In this document: one piece after another, positions 51,110 to 61,463 of the stretch
Position numbering within the stretch: the stretch's first letter is position 1
Layout of the letters: each line of letters starts with the position of its first letter
Source of the DNA: Photobacterium swingsii
GTDB lineage: Bacteria; Pseudomonadota; Gammaproteobacteria; Enterobacterales; Vibrionaceae
Length of the DNA: 64,000 nucleotides
NCBI RefSeq assembly: GCF_024346715.1
Contig: NZ_AP024852.1
Coordinates: forward strand, 2,976,001 to 3,040,000
Direction of reading: 5' to 3'
Translations under genes and position numbers: made by a program
Notes under the pieces: model-generated
What the model was told of the DNA's origin: nothing
The model's input: the letters and a program-made list of their open reading frames with translations, nothing else
Databases searched by the model: none

Positions 51110-52430
51110 GCCAGCTGCCCTCTAACATCACTGTTTTACCGAAAGGTGATTCTTCATAATCAACCTTACCTTTTGAGTAACCAGGCTGAAAAGAACCTTC
51201 AACACGACATTGCCTATTGGGTGAATCGAGGTTAAATGCACCGCGAGTTTGAAATGTTCCTCGGAAGTAAAATGGCATTTGGCTTAAATCATAATTAGCA
51301 ACGTTAGCCTTTTCATCGACTGTCGCCGTTTGCCATGCCGCTAACAACTGCGCATCTGTCATGCTGTAATCAAACACAAACAAGTTGCCATGAAATGATG
51401 TCGGCGATCCACCGTTTGTAACTAAGCCATCTTTAATCACCACAGTTATGCCTGCGGCGTCATCTGCGGTTTGCTTATAGGTCATCCCGTTTAAGCTACA
51501 GGTACCATCGATCCAGATATACTTCGTTAATGCTGGCTTATAATCAGGTGTTACTTTAACTTTATCTATTTCTTTCTGATTTGCATCGATGATTGTTTGA
51601 ATCTTACCACCACAACCCGGTACATATAAAAATTCAACATCAGTTGATACTTGATTAATTTCAATTGTTTCGACCCGTTTTTCCCCTGTAATCACTGTAT
51701 CAAACAAGTTTTTTGCTTCCGCCCAGCTATCCCGCTTCATACCAAAGTTATCGTAGAACAAATCAAGATCAGTAATATTTTCTTCTATATCACCTAAGTA
51801 ATCGGCTGAAGATTTAGGACTGACTGTTAAGTGGCTAGAATTACAATTTATAAGCTGTTTATCAGCATCTTTTTTCTGGTGGCCATTTTGATCATGGGGA
51901 TGGCGAACAACGATATCACCACCATTCTCAATAATGACCTTACCGCCACTTCGAATTGCTGAACAATTGTAGCCCGTACCAGCCTTGACCCCTTCATAAG
52001 GATCAATTGTTTGAGACACATTAAAAACAATATCACCGGATGAACTAAAAGCCGATTTCACCCCATTCATAGATGACGACATAAACAGCTGGCTCATTGT
52101 CGATTCTGCATCGCCCGCTGTTGCCGTTGATGTGACTTTATAGGTGCTTGTAGCTGGTATTTGAATTGCTGTAATAACAGCATCAACACAAGGCGCATAA
52201 TCAATACTGGTGCTGGTTGGCTTTTGTCCTGAGCGTAAAATAATATCAACTGCGCACTGTAGTCCGCTGGCTGATTTAGACTTTAACTCTTGAGAAATAA
52301 TAACATTTTGCGTTTTTTTACTATTAAATAGCTCGACAGATAATAAACTAAAAACATAGAGCGCCATGATTAATGATATAACCACAGTAATTAATAAGGT
52401 TGAGAACCCGTGTGATTTTTTTATATCCAT
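51099..52430 (-). CDS. pilX: Large PilX-like minor pilin
   Basis: The 443-residue protein starts MDIKKSHG|FSTLLITVV, a prepilin site with a hydrophobic residue at +5 instead of Glu, as in PilX and GspK pilins. After the helix the soluble domain has about seven cysteines, for example GCGGK, TCSLN and QCRVE, and beta-rich sequence. At this size it is far larger than usual PilX proteins (roughly 170-200 residues). It lies between pilW (2-bp gap) and pilV (overlap), so it belongs to the minor pilin operon. Confidence 0.8.
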   Translation of the reverse strand: MDIKKSHGFSTLLITVVISLIMALYVFSLLSVELFNSKKTQNVIISQELKSKSASGLQCAVDIILRSGQKPTSTSIDYAPCVDAVITAIQIPATSTYKVTSTATAGDAESTMSQLFMSSSMNGVKSAFSSSGDIVFNVSQTIDPYEGVKAGTGYNCSAIRSGGKVIIENGGDIVVRHPHDQNGHQKKDADKQLINCNSSHLTVSPKSSADYLGDIEENITDLDLFYDNFGMKRDSWAEAKNLFDTVITGEKRVETIEINQVSTDVEFLYVPGCGGKIQTIIDANQKEIDKVKVTPDYKPALTKYIWIDGTCSLNGMTYKQTADDAAGITVVIKDGLVTNGGSPTSFHGNLFVFDYSMTDAQLLAAWQTATVDEKANVANYDLSQMPFYFRGTFQTRGAFNLDSPNRQCRVEGSFQPGYSKGKVDYEESPFGKTVMLEGSWHDF

Positions 52431-52432
52431 AA

Positions 52433-53083
52433 TTAATAGTCCACATTATTAATGGCAATACGTGTTGTTCGAGACAAACTAACACCATCAATGTTCCCCG
52501 TTAATGTGATAGTTATATTTTGTTTTTTCCTCGATATACCAATAACTTCTTCACGGTGAATATCAAACTGAGAAATAGAAATCATGTCATTTTGATAATC
52601 TAACCAATGCGTTCCATCATTGCAGTTCCAATTAGCAATTCCGCCATAATTACGATAAATTTCAAACGACTTGGTACCATCTTTTTCCATTTTTAATCGA
52701 TATCCTCGGGCATCACCGTTTCGAGGAGTGAGTACACCCAGTGAGGAATCTTCGTTATAAGCAAAGCGAATACAAGTTCCTGTTAAAGCCGTTACAGAAT
52801 CATTAATAGCAACACTGGAGCGATTAGCCCCCGTTGCATCTGAGATCAAAAAACCATTAGAAGATTTACAATCACCGCAGTAACCCGCACGTTTAATTTC
52901 AGCGTTCATCAAATAAAGCAGACTATCCAACTCAGCACTGAGCACTGAGCGCTTAATTTGTTGATTACTTAATGCAACACTATGAAAATAATTCGACGTT
53001 ACGACAGTAATCAAGCTCAATCCAATAGCACTAGATACTAATAGCTCAGTAAGCGTAAAGCCTTTATTTAACCGCTGGTGCAT
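52433..53083 (-). CDS. pilW: PilW-like minor type IV pilin
   Basis: The 216-residue prepilin has the leader MHQRLNKG and the cleavage site G|FTLTELLVSS with Glu at +5. A soluble domain follows with the CGDCKSSNG pair of cysteines typical of PilW proteins. I used the ATG at 53083, which has GGAGGG 8 bases upstream, instead of a TTG 18 bp earlier. Its start overlaps the end of fimT by 16 bp. Confidence 0.86.
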   Translation of the reverse strand: MHQRLNKGFTLTELLVSSAIGLSLITVVTSNYFHSVALSNQQIKRSVLSAELDSLLYLMNAEIKRAGYCGDCKSSNGFLISDATGANRSSVAINDSVTALTGTCIRFAYNEDSSLGVLTPRNGDARGYRLKMEKDGTKSFEIYRNYGGIANWNCNDGTHWLDYQNDMISISQFDIHREEVIGISRKKQNITITLTGNIDGVSLSRTTRIAINNVDY

Positions 53084-53622
53084 TGCATTTTCCCTCCCCA
53101 AGCCTGATCAGAGCATGGGTTAACCAAACCAACATTTGTTACTCGTACACCTGAAACAACGTTTGTATCTGTATTACTTTGAAAAAGAACGCGCTTATTG
53201 GCCGATGATTTTCCAGTTTGTGGACTAAATGAAAACAAAGCACCATTCGAAATATCGGCTATATTCCCTTGCCCATCAACCGTTTTCACTTTGAATTTAA
53301 TATCGTCGTTTATTTTAAGTAATGAGTAAGTATGAGATTGATTGCTGCATGTAATGTTTTCTCCCACACCTCTCATCCCAAGGCAGTAATAACCCGGGGA
53401 TGTTGAATCATAATAAACTTCTACTTTTTTATTTCTTTTCACTGCTTCATATTTAGCAAGACGAACAAATCTAAATAACTCTTCTGATTTTGCTTTAATT
53501 TGATTGTTCACTACTAAGGTTTCAAAACTGGGCACCGACGAAGCCAAGATAATACCGATTATTGCAACGGTAAATAATAACTCTAATAATGTGATACCTT
53601 GATTTTTCTTCCAGTCATACAT
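53068..53622 (-). CDS. fimT: FimT/GspH-like minor pilin
   Basis: The 184-residue prepilin starts MYDWKKNQG|ITLLELLFTVAIIG, with Glu14 at +5. The GspH/FimT soluble domain follows, including the typical LFRFVRLAKYEAVKRNKKVEV helix-strand segment. FimT proteins are minor pilins; some bind DNA during natural transformation. It leads the fimT-pilW-pilX-pilV operon. The ribosome binding site is weak and the sequence is AT-rich compared with the surrounding core genes. Confidence 0.86.
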   Translation of the reverse strand: MYDWKKNQGITLLELLFTVAIIGIILASSVPSFETLVVNNQIKAKSEELFRFVRLAKYEAVKRNKKVEVYYDSTSPGYYCLGMRGVGENITCSNQSHTYSLLKINDDIKFKVKTVDGQGNIADISNGALFSFSPQTGKSSANKRVLFQSNTDTNVVSGVRVTNVGLVNPCSDQAWGGKMQCTSG

Positions 53623-53737
53623 ATTATTTTCAATTATTTAATCCTTGTAATTGAAATAAAAGTATCACAAGGTATAGATTCTCGTATTAAAACTGATTTT
53701 TATTTTAGAATCACTTCATAAAATGGATGTAATTGAT

Positions 53738-54154
53738 ATGTATGCTTTTCAGAAAGGGATGACATTGATTGAAATATTAATCGCTGTAGTGATTGTCGGT
53801 ATCTTGAGTGCGATTGCAGTTCCTGCTTATACTTCACATATCGAAAAGTCTCGTCGTATTGAAGCACAGACAGGCTTGATTGAATTACACCTGTGGGCAG
53901 AACAATACTATACCGAAAATACAACATACCCGAGCAGCACAGATCTCAGTGCGGGTAACCCTCAATGTACATCATGTTCATTATCAGATGAATACACATT
54001 CAGCATTAATAACAGCGGTACTGGCACACAGCGTTTTATTCTAAAAGCCGTGGTAAAAACTACCGGACTTCAGAAGGGCGATCCTTGTAAGTCTCTCACT
54101 ATTGATGCTTCAGGAGCCAAGAAGGGGTCACCAAGTAGCGCTGAATGTTGGTAA
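53738..54154 (+). CDS. pilE: PilE-like type IV pilin
   Basis: The 138-residue prepilin has the leader MYAFQKG, the cleavage site G|MTLIEILIAVVIVGIL with Glu12 at +5, and the C-terminal region with cysteines (QCTSCS, DPCKSL, AECW) of PilE-type minor pilins. It is divergent from fimT. I chose the ATG at 53738, which has GGATG upstream, over one 15 bp earlier. A major pilin role is possible but less likely given the company. Confidence 0.85.
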   Translation: MYAFQKGMTLIEILIAVVIVGILSAIAVPAYTSHIEKSRRIEAQTGLIELHLWAEQYYTENTTYPSSTDLSAGNPQCTSCSLSDEYTFSINNSGTGTQRFILKAVVKTTGLQKGDPCKSLTIDASGAKKGSPSSAECW

Positions 54155-54211
54155 CCCATGAAGCCTTAACCCCTCTTTACAGAGCTTGTATTGCATCAAA
54201 TAAACAGCCAC

Positions 54212-54250
54212 AAAAAAGCCGCAGTGTCGTTAAACGCTGCGGCTTTTCTT
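54212..54250. terminator. Bidirectional terminator between pilE and dnaJ
   Basis: GCCGCAG and CTGCGGC form a 7-bp stem, flanked by A6 on the left and TTTTCTTT on the right, between convergent genes. Confidence 0.88.
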
Positions 54251-54270
54251 TAACTTTGCGAGCTTAACGC

Positions 54271-55416
54271 TTAGCCAGTCAAATCGTCAAAGAACTTCTT
54301 CACACCATTGAAGAAGCCTTCTGATTTAGGCTTATGCTTGCTTGCGGCTTTACCACCAAAGCTTTCTTCAAGCTCTTGCAGTAGCTCTTTCTGACGCGAG
54401 CTTAAGCTAACAGGTGTTTCTACAACAAGTTTGCAGATCAAATCACCTACCGCACCACCACGTACCGATTTCACACCTTTACCACGCATACGGAACATAC
54501 GGCCCGTTTGCGTTTCTGTTGGTACTTTCAAGTTTACACGGCCATCTAAGGTAGGGACTTCAACTTCGCCACCCAGTGCAGCCATTGTAAAGCTTACCGG
54601 TACTTCACAGTAAAGGTTGTTACCATCACGCTCAAAGATATGGTGCTCTGCTACGTGCACTTGTACGTACAAGTCACCGGCTGGTGCACCAAACTCGCCC
54701 GCTTCACCTTCACCAGTAAGACGAATACGGTCGCCAGTATCCACCCCAGCAGGGATTTTAACTGATAGCGTTTTAGTTTCTTCTTTACGGCCGTGACCAT
54801 GACAAGTACCACAAGGGTCTTTGATGATCTTACCGCGACCATTACAATGTGGACAAGTTTGCTGAACAGCAAAGAAGCCCTGACGCATCTGTACTTGGCC
54901 TTGACCATGACAGGTACCACAGGTTGTCGCAGATGAGCCTTTCTTCGCACCGCTGCCGTCACATGTGTCACAAGCGACTAATGTCGGTACACGGATCTCT
55001 TTAGAACAGCCACGTACAGCTTCTTCTAAAGTTAGTTCCATGTTGTAGCGTAGGTCTGCACCGCGCTGTTGACGCTGTTGTTGACGTCGGCCACCGCCGC
55101 CACCAAAGATATCGCCAAACACATCACCAAAGATGTCGCCGAAGTCAGCACCACCACCGAAGCCGCCACCGCCGCCACCCATACCGCCTTGTTCAAAGGC
55201 TGCATGACCGTATTGATCGTAAGCTGCTTTCTTTTGTGGATCCGTTAAGATTTCATATGCTGTCTTAACTTCTTTGAATTTCTCTGCCGCGCTCTCATCA
55301 CCCTGGTTACGGTCAGGGTGGAACTTCATGGCAAGACGCTTATACGCCTTTTTAATATCACGCTCTGATGCATCGCGACCGACACCCAGAACTTCATATA
55401 AATCACGTTTTGACAT
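54271..55416 (-). CDS. dnaJ: DnaJ, Hsp40 co-chaperone
   Basis: DnaJ delivers unfolded proteins to DnaK and stimulates its ATPase. The 381-residue protein has a J domain with His33-Pro34-Asp35 and a Gly/Phe-rich linker (about 75-105). Four zinc-binding CxxCxGxG repeats follow ([32 protein letters not shown]), then two substrate-binding beta domains. I chose the ATG at 55416 ([11 protein letters not shown]). It lies 88 bp after dnaK. Confidence 0.96.
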   Translation of the reverse strand: MSKRDLYEVLGVGRDASERDIKKAYKRLAMKFHPDRNQGDESAAEKFKEVKTAYEILTDPQKKAAYDQYGHAAFEQGGMGGGGGGFGGGADFGDIFGDVFGDIFGGGGGRRQQQRQQRGADLRYNMELTLEEAVRGCSKEIRVPTLVACDTCDGSGAKKGSSATTCGTCHGQGQVQMRQGFFAVQQTCPHCNGRGKIIKDPCGTCHGHGRKEETKTLSVKIPAGVDTGDRIRLTGEGEAGEFGAPAGDLYVQVHVAEHHIFERDGNNLYCEVPVSFTMAALGGEVEVPTLDGRVNLKVPTETQTGRMFRMRGKGVKSVRGGAVGDLICKLVVETPVSLSSRQKELLQELEESFGGKAASKHKPKSEGFFNGVKKFFDDLTG

Positions 55417-55445
55417 ACTAAAAGTCACCCGCCTTTAATACAGCT

Positions 55446-55476
55446 ACGGGCGTGAGAGGTTTACTCTAACGCCCGT
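55446..55476 (-). other. Hairpin in the dnaK-dnaJ spacer
   Basis: ACGGGCGT (55446-55453) and ACGCCCGT (55469-55476) form an 8-bp GC-rich stem. An inner AGAG / CTCT pairing may extend it. No T-run follows on the minus strand, so it looks like an attenuator or RNA-processing site setting the dnaK:dnaJ ratio and not a full terminator. Confidence 0.5.
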
Positions 55477-55504
55477 GCATAAATAAGATTATGAATTAAC
55501 TATC

Positions 55505-57424
55505 TTATTTTTTTTCGTCTTTAACTTCTTCGAATTCAGCGTCAACTACGTTGTCATCTTGTGGTTGAGCTTGCTCAGCGCCACCAGCTTGCGCTTGTTG
55601 TGCTTGAGCTTGTTGCTGAGCGATTTCCATTAGCTTTTGAGCTGCAGTCATAAGCGCTTGAACTTTAGTGTCGATAGCTTCTTTATCTTCGCCACCTTTC
55701 ACTTCTTCTAGCTCTTTGATTGCTACTTCAATTTTTTCTTTCTCGTCAGCAGGAAGTGCTTCACCAGCTTCTTCGATTTGCTTACGAGTGCCGTGGATCA
55801 TTTGGTCAGCTTGGTTACGTGCAGTTACTAACTCTTCGAACTTTTTGTCCGCTTCTTTGTTAGCTTCTGCTTCTTGAACCATTTTTTCGATTTCTTCTTC
55901 AGAAAGACCGCCAGATGCCTGGATAGTGATCTTCTGCTCTTTACCTGTTTGCTTGTCTTTCGCAGACACATTCAGGATACCATCAGCATCAAGGTCGAAA
56001 GTTACTTCGATTTGTGGCATGCCACGTGGTGCTGCTTGAATGCCTTCTAGGTTGAATTGACCTAGAGACTTGTTGTAAGTCGCTTGCTTACGCTCACCTT
56101 GAAGCACGTGGATAGTTACCGCGCTTTGGTTGTCTTCAGCTGTTGAGAACACTTGATCCGCTTTTGTTGGGATAGTTGTGTTTTTCTCGATTAGCTTAGT
56201 CATCACGCCGCCCATCGTTTCGATACCGAAAGATAGAGGAGTAACGTCTAGTAGAAGAACGTCTTTAACGTCGCCCGCTAGAACACCACCTTGAACCGCT
56301 GCACCTACTGCAACTGCTTCATCTGGGTTCACGTCTTTACGTGGTTCTTTACCGAAGAACTCAGTAACTTTAGCTTGAACTAAAGGCATACGTGTTTGAC
56401 CGCCCACTAGGATAACATCAGTGATGTCGCCTACAGAGAGGTCTGCGTCTGCTAGTGCTACTTTTAGTGGCTCTAGAGAACGTTGAACTAGGTCTTCAAC
56501 TAGTGATTCTAGTTTCGCACGTGTTACTTTAACGTTCATGTGCTTAGGACCAGTTGCATCAGCAGTAACGTAAGGTAGGTTTACGTCAGTTTGCTGTGCA
56601 GAAGATAGTTCAATCTTCGCTTTTTCAGCTGCTTCTTTAACACGTTGCATTGCAAGAGGATCGTTCTTCAGATCGATGCCTTGCTCTTTTTTGAATTCGT
56701 CTACTAAGTAGTTGATCATGCGGTTATCGAAGTCTTCACCACCAAGGTGTGTGTCACCGTTAGTTGCTAGAACTTCAAATGTTTTCTCGCCTTCAACTTC
56801 ATCGATTTCGATGATAGAGATATCGAATGTGCCACCACCAAGGTCGTAAACAGCGATAGTGCGGTCGCCGCCTTGCTTATCAAGACCGTAAGCTAGTGCT
56901 GCTGCTGTTGGTTCGTTGATGATACGTTTAACGTCTAGACCTGCGATACGGCCAGCATCTTTTGTTGCTTGACGCTGTGCATCGTTAAAGTAAGCCGGTA
57001 CGGTTACGACTGCGCCAGTTACTGCCTCACCAAGGTAGTCTTCTGCAGTTTTCTTCATTTTCTTAAGTACTTCAGCAGATACTTGAGGAGCAGCCATTTT
57101 TTGGCCTTTCGCTTCTACCCATGCATCGCCGTTGTCAGCCTTAACAATTTTGAAAGGCATGATTTCGATATCGCGCTGTACTTCTTCGTCTTCAAAACGA
57201 CGACCGATAAGACGCTTGATAGCGAAAAGAGTGTTCTCAGGGTTTGTTACCGCCTGACGCTTAGCTGGTTGACCAACTAATGTTTCACCATCTTGAGTGT
57301 AAGCGATAACAGATGCCGTTGTACGCTCACCTTCTGCATTTTCAATTACACGTGGTTTGTCACCATCAAGTACTGCTACACAAGAGTTAGTTGTACCCAA
57401 GTCAATACCAATGATTCTACCCAT
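55505..57424 (-). CDS. dnaK: DnaK, Hsp70 chaperone
   Basis: DnaK is the main cytoplasmic Hsp70. The 639-residue protein (E. coli 638) has [15 protein letters not shown] at the N terminus, [13 protein letters not shown], and the [13 protein letters not shown] motif. A substrate-binding domain follows, and the tail is rich in Gln/Ala with the acidic end [21 protein letters not shown] lies before the ATG. It has its own sigma-32-type promoter and is separated from grpE by a terminator. Confidence 0.98.
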   Translation of the reverse strand: MGRIIGIDLGTTNSCVAVLDGDKPRVIENAEGERTTASVIAYTQDGETLVGQPAKRQAVTNPENTLFAIKRLIGRRFEDEEVQRDIEIMPFKIVKADNGDAWVEAKGQKMAAPQVSAEVLKKMKKTAEDYLGEAVTGAVVTVPAYFNDAQRQATKDAGRIAGLDVKRIINEPTAAALAYGLDKQGGDRTIAVYDLGGGTFDISIIEIDEVEGEKTFEVLATNGDTHLGGEDFDNRMINYLVDEFKKEQGIDLKNDPLAMQRVKEAAEKAKIELSSAQQTDVNLPYVTADATGPKHMNVKVTRAKLESLVEDLVQRSLEPLKVALADADLSVGDITDVILVGGQTRMPLVQAKVTEFFGKEPRKDVNPDEAVAVGAAVQGGVLAGDVKDVLLLDVTPLSFGIETMGGVMTKLIEKNTTIPTKADQVFSTAEDNQSAVTIHVLQGERKQATYNKSLGQFNLEGIQAAPRGMPQIEVTFDLDADGILNVSAKDKQTGKEQKITIQASGGLSEEEIEKMVQEAEANKEADKKFEELVTARNQADQMIHGTRKQIEEAGEALPADEKEKIEVAIKELEEVKGGEDKEAIDTKVQALMTAAQKLMEIAQQQAQAQQAQAGGAEQAQPQDDNVVDAEFEEVKDEKK

Positions 57425-57535
57425 CAGGCTCTCTCCGAAATTCGTTTAATTGTACTGGCTAGTCACACATCAAAAGTGGCACTAGCAATTGGGGATGTTC
57501 CCCGAAAAATATCATTACGATGTCGTATGACTAAT

Positions 57536-57563
57536 AAATAAGGTCAGCCGACAGCTTTTCAAG
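57536..57563 (-). promoter_or_regulatory. Sigma-32 type promoter of dnaK
   Basis: On the minus strand CTTGAA is followed after 14 bases by CCTTATTT, close to the heat-shock consensus CTTGAA-n13-17-CCCCATnT. It lies 112 bp before the dnaK start. Confidence 0.75.
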
Positions 57564-57593
57564 GGGACCCAAGAAAAAAAATGCAAAAAAATT

Positions 57594-57619
57594 AAAAAGC
57601 CCGCCGAAGCGAGCTTTTT
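57594..57619 (-). terminator. Terminator of grpE
   Basis: On the minus strand AAAAAGCTCGC and GCGGGCTTTTT pair with one G-U wobble around a 4-base loop, and T-rich sequence follows. It separates grpE from dnaK. Confidence 0.82.
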
Positions 57620-57637
57620 ATCATTTGCTCGCAACGA

Positions 57638-58261
57638 TTACGCTTGCGTATCAATGTTACCCGCAGGGGCTTTAGATACCATCACCATCGCAGGGCGAAT
57701 AACACGGCCGTTTAGCTCGTAACCTTTCTGCATGACTAGCATTACTGAGTTAGGGGCAAAATCCGCGCTTTCTTGAATCGTCATCGCTTGGTGGAATTCT
57801 GGGTTAAACGCTTCGCCCATAGGGTTAATTTGTTTAAGGCCAAATTTCTCAACCGTGCTTGTCATGGTTTTCAGTGTTAGTTCAACACCTTCAAGCATTG
57901 GCTTAAGTGCTTCATCGTTCTTGTCAGTCATTTCAATAGCACGTTCCATGTTATCGATCACTGGCAATAGCTCTTCAGCGAATTTGTTAAGCGCGAATTT
58001 ACGTGCTTTATCAATTTCTTGCTCACTACGGCGACGAACGTTTTCACCTTCTGCACGTGCACGTAGTGATGCATCAACGGCGTCTTTCGCTTTCGCTTCG
58101 CTTGCTAACAATGCAGCTTCTAATTCAGCAATGCGTGCTGCTTGAAGTTCTTCCATTGTCATTTCAACAACTTCTTCCTCAGCAGATACAGTCTCAGCCG
58201 TTTCTACAGATTCTTCTTGCTGTAGTTGCTCGTCCTGTACTTTTTTCTCTTCGTTGCTCAT
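57638..58261 (-). CDS. grpE: GrpE, nucleotide exchange factor of DnaK
   Basis: GrpE releases ADP from DnaK and acts as the thermosensor of the DnaK system. The 207-residue protein has an acidic N terminus and a long coiled-coil helix (about 45-100). The C-terminal beta domain holds the signature [18 protein letters not shown] chose the ATG at 58261 (MSNEEKKVQ) behind GGAG; in-frame codons upstream would run through the promoter. It is divergent from nadK. Confidence 0.96.
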   Translation of the reverse strand: MSNEEKKVQDEQLQQEESVETAETVSAEEEVVEMTMEELQAARIAELEAALLASEAKAKDAVDASLRARAEGENVRRRSEQEIDKARKFALNKFAEELLPVIDNMERAIEMTDKNDEALKPMLEGVELTLKTMTSTVEKFGLKQINPMGEAFNPEFHQAMTIQESADFAPNSVMLVMQKGYELNGRVIRPAMVMVSKAPAGNIDTQA

Positions 58262-58349
58262 GCTTTCGCTTCTCCGCCAAGATATTGAGTTCAAAATATT
58301 GCGGGGGATTGAAACATAAAACCCCTCACAAAAAACAGTCTTGCGCATA

Positions 58350-58377
58350 TTATGGGGATGAACTTCAATGATTCAAG
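58350..58377 (-). promoter_or_regulatory. Sigma-32 promoter of grpE
   Basis: On the minus strand CTTGAA, a 14-base spacer and CCCCATAA give a near-perfect heat-shock promoter, 89 bp before the grpE start. Confidence 0.9.
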
Positions 58378-58456
58378 CTGATATCGTTCACAAAGCGCGA
58401 CATTCTTCTCATCCAAAGGCTATACTGCCCCCACTATCACTCGTCGGATCAAGGAC

Positions 58457-59338
58457 ATGAAGCGCATTTTTGACACTGTCGCGTTAATTGGTAAACCGAG
58501 AAATCCAGATGCCCTGCAAACGCACAAATCACTGTACGATTGGCTTACGGCTAAAAACTATAATGTATTGGTTGATCACCGCCTTGAAAACGAGATCGAC
58601 ATTCCTGCCGATTGTTTTTGTGATTTACTCACCATCGGCGATAAAGCCAACCTTGCCATCGTTGTTGGTGGTGACGGCAATATGTTGGGCGCAGCCCGCG
58701 TTCTATCACGCTTTGATATTGCCGTTATAGGGGTGAATAGAGGCAACCTTGGCTTCTTAACCGATCTCGACCCCGATACCTTCGATCAAGAATTAAACGC
58801 CGTGCTGCAAGGCGAATTTGTTACCGAGCAACGCTTTTTATTAGAAGCCGAAGTGCACCGTCACGGCCAAATTAAAAGCCGTAACGCCGCCTTAAATGAA
58901 GCCGTATTGCACCCGGGCAAAGTCGCGCACATGATAGAGTTTGAAGTCTACATCGATGAAGCCTTCGCCTTTTCACAGCGCTCAGATGGCTTAATCATTG
59001 CCACGCCAACAGGCTCAACCGCCTATTCACTGTCTGGTGGCGGTCCAATTTTATCACCAAGCCTCAACGCCATCACTCTAGTACCTATGTTCCCGCACAC
59101 CCTTTCTAGCCGCCCATTGGTGGTTGATGGTAACCGCAGGATCAAGTTGTTGGTCTCACCCGACAACGGCAGTACCCTTGAGGTGAGCTGCGACGGCCAA
59201 GTCTCTTTGCCTGTCAGCCCTGGCGATGAAATTCACATTTACCAAAGCCCTGAGTGCTTGCAGCTGATCCACCCGAAAAACTACAGTTATTATGAAGTCC
59301 TGCGCGGCAAGTTAGGCTGGTCGAGTAAGCTGTTCTAA
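58457..59338 (+). CDS. nadK: NAD kinase
   Basis: NadK phosphorylates NAD to NADP. The 293-residue protein has the catalytic GGDGN motif at 71-75, the [10 protein letters not shown] segment, and NEAVLHPG. The glycine-rich [17 protein letters not shown] that binds NAD follows, then the C-terminal SCDGQ. CAAGGAC abuts the ATG. The order grpE (divergent)-nadK-recN-bamE is the same as in E. coli. Confidence 0.96.
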   Translation: MKRIFDTVALIGKPRNPDALQTHKSLYDWLTAKNYNVLVDHRLENEIDIPADCFCDLLTIGDKANLAIVVGGDGNMLGAARVLSRFDIAVIGVNRGNLGFLTDLDPDTFDQELNAVLQGEFVTEQRFLLEAEVHRHGQIKSRNAALNEAVLHPGKVAHMIEFEVYIDEAFAFSQRSDGLIIATPTGSTAYSLSGGGPILSPSLNAITLVPMFPHTLSSRPLVVDGNRRIKLLVSPDNGSTLEVSCDGQVSLPVSPGDEIHIYQSPECLQLIHPKNYSYYEVLRGKLGWSSKLF

Positions 59339-59389
59339 TCGCACGTAATACCTGTACACAGTAATAAAAACACCTTATTCATGATTGAG

Positions 59390-59417
59390 AAGCCAGCCAT
59401 CGCGCTGGCTTTTTTAT
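59390..59417 (+). terminator. Terminator of nadK
   Basis: AAGCCAGC and GCTGGCTT form an 8-bp stem with a 6-base loop followed by six T residues. Confidence 0.9.
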
Positions 59418-59511
59418 TTTTACCCGCTCAAATATTTCACTACTTATCATCAAGTTAGATAAAAAATAATCACTCTGCTTCTTTCATCACAAAAATATGC
59501 ACAGGTATCTT

Positions 59512-59551
59512 TACTGTATGTAGATACAGTATATACTGTATGAAAACACAG
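59512..59551 (+). promoter_or_regulatory. Two LexA boxes upstream of recN
   Basis: Two matches to CTGT-n8-ACAG lie in tandem: 59514-59529 (spacer ATGTAGAT, with flanking TA on both sides) and 59536-59551 (spacer ATGAAAAC). They end 24 bp before the recN start and predict SOS control, as known for E. coli recN. Confidence 0.92.
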
Positions 59552-59575
59552 GTGTTGATTTAAACAGGTGAACAC

Positions 59576-61243
59576 ATGCTCGCTCATATGACGATCTCTA
59601 ACTTTGCTATTGTCAAAAGTCTTGAATTTGAACTAAAGCCAGGAATGACCACTATTACTGGTGAAACAGGTGCTGGTAAATCCATTGCGATTGATGCCTT
59701 AGGCTTGTGCCTTGGTGATCGCGCCGAAGCTTGCATGGTTCGCCCCAATGAAGACAAAGCTGAAATTTCAGCCGCGTTTTCACTGGCCAATAACCAAGCC
59801 GCCCGTCGCTGGTTAGAAGACAATGAATTATGTGATGGCGACGAATGTATTTTACGCCGAGTGATCACCAAAGAAGGTCGCTCACGTGGTTTTATCAACG
59901 GTAGTCCTGTGCCCGCTTCCCAGCAAAAAGCGCTTGGCCAACTGCTGATCAATATTCATGGCCAGCACGCACACCAACAACTGATGCGCGCTGATCATCA
60001 GCAACAAATGCTGGATCAATACGCCGGTCACCACGTATTAATGGATAAAACGCGCCAAGCCTACCAAGTGTGGCGCCAAGCGAGTAACGAGCTAAAACGC
60101 TTAAGCCAAAGCCGAGAAGAAAACGAAGCCCAAAAACAATTAATCCAATACCAAGTGAAAGAGTTGGATGAATTGGCACTGGGTGAAGATGAATATCAAG
60201 AGATCGAAGAAGAGCACAAACGCTTGTCTAATTCAGGCGAATTAGCGATGTCGAGCCAAAGTGCCTTAGCGATTTTGTACGATAACGACGATGCTAACGC
60301 CCTACAATTACTGCAAATGGCCAGCCAGCAAGTGTGCGCCCTTGGCGAACTGGACAGCCAGCTAAATACCGTGCCACAAATGCTGGAAGAAGCGATCATC
60401 CAAGTACAAGAAGCCAGTCAAGAGCTACGCTGCTACTTAGATGCAATGGACATGGATCCACAACGTCTGGTCTACCTTGAAGAACGTTTAGCCAAAATCA
60501 TGTCATTGGCGCGCAAGCATTATGTGATGCCTGCCGATCTTTACCAGAAACACCAAGAATTACTGAAAGAATTAGACGATCTAGATTGCAGCGACGAGCG
60601 CCTAGATGGCCTAGCCGACGAAGTTGAAGTGAGGCGCCAACAATTTATTGCCCGCGCAGAAAAACTGAGTAAGAGCCGCCAGCGTTACGCCAAAGAATTA
60701 GATAAGAAAATCTCGGAAAGCATGCACCAACTCAGCATGGAACACGGCATTTTCAATATCGACATTCAAAGCGACGCCACTGGCATGCTAAGCCCGCTGG
60801 GTTTCGATACCATTACTTTCTTGGTATCAACCAACCCAGGCCAACCACTACAACCATTAGGCAAAGTGGCATCGGGTGGTGAGCTATCACGTATTTCACT
60901 GGCAATCCAAGTGATCACCGCGCAAAAAGTGGAAACACCAAGCCTGATTTTCGATGAAGTCGACGTAGGTATCAGTGGCCCGACAGCCGCGATTGTCGGC
61001 AAAATGCTACGTACCTTGGGGGAATCAACCCAAGTGATGTGTGTTACCCACTTACCGCAAGTAGCAGGCTGTGGCCATCAGCAAATGTTTGTTGCCAAAA
61101 CGGCCAGCAAAGGCCAAACAGAAACCAGCATGCGCCCACTCAAACAAGACGACCGCATTGCAGAACTGGCTCGTCTATTAGGGGGCAGTGAAATCACCGA
61201 ACGTACCCTAGCCAATGCAAAAGAATTGCTGATTGCGGCGTAA
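59576..61243 (+). CDS. recN: RecN, SMC-like DNA repair protein
   Basis: RecN is a cohesin-like ATPase that holds broken DNA ends together during double-strand break repair. The 555-residue protein has Walker A ([14 protein letters not shown]) near residue 29, a central coiled coil, the signature [16 protein letters not shown] and Walker [20 protein letters not shown] precedes the ATG. It carries two LexA boxes directly upstream. Confidence 0.97.
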   Translation: MLAHMTISNFAIVKSLEFELKPGMTTITGETGAGKSIAIDALGLCLGDRAEACMVRPNEDKAEISAAFSLANNQAARRWLEDNELCDGDECILRRVITKEGRSRGFINGSPVPASQQKALGQLLINIHGQHAHQQLMRADHQQQMLDQYAGHHVLMDKTRQAYQVWRQASNELKRLSQSREENEAQKQLIQYQVKELDELALGEDEYQEIEEEHKRLSNSGELAMSSQSALAILYDNDDANALQLLQMASQQVCALGELDSQLNTVPQMLEEAIIQVQEASQELRCYLDAMDMDPQRLVYLEERLAKIMSLARKHYVMPADLYQKHQELLKELDDLDCSDERLDGLADEVEVRRQQFIARAEKLSKSRQRYAKELDKKISESMHQLSMEHGIFNIDIQSDATGMLSPLGFDTITFLVSTNPGQPLQPLGKVASGGELSRISLAIQVITAQKVETPSLIFDEVDVGISGPTAAIVGKMLRTLGESTQVMCVTHLPQVAGCGHQQMFVAKTASKGQTETSMRPLKQDDRIAELARLLGGSEITERTLANAKELLIAA

Positions 61244-61303
61244 CAAAGACTTATCGCAATCTATTTTCAGCGCCAGCCCGTACAACGTGATAAAATAACC
61301 AGT

Positions 61304-61335
61304 ACTGCCATGCAACTTATTAAAGTAATGGCAGT
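61304..61335. repeat. Perfect inverted repeat between recN and bamE
   Basis: ACTGCCAT and ATGGCAGT form an 8-bp stem, with a nested ACTT / AAGT pairing in the 16-base loop. No T-run follows. It may be a weak terminator of recN or a structure in the bamE leader. Confidence 0.5.
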
Positions 61336-61463
61336 CTGTATACTTAATCAATACCTAAGCAGGTATCGTATTGATTGAGATCCACTGTTTTTTATCTGCC
61401 TTTTTACTTCTGCTTCGAGCTTGTTTATTATCGCAGCAGTTAAAGCGAATACGCCGGGATGCT

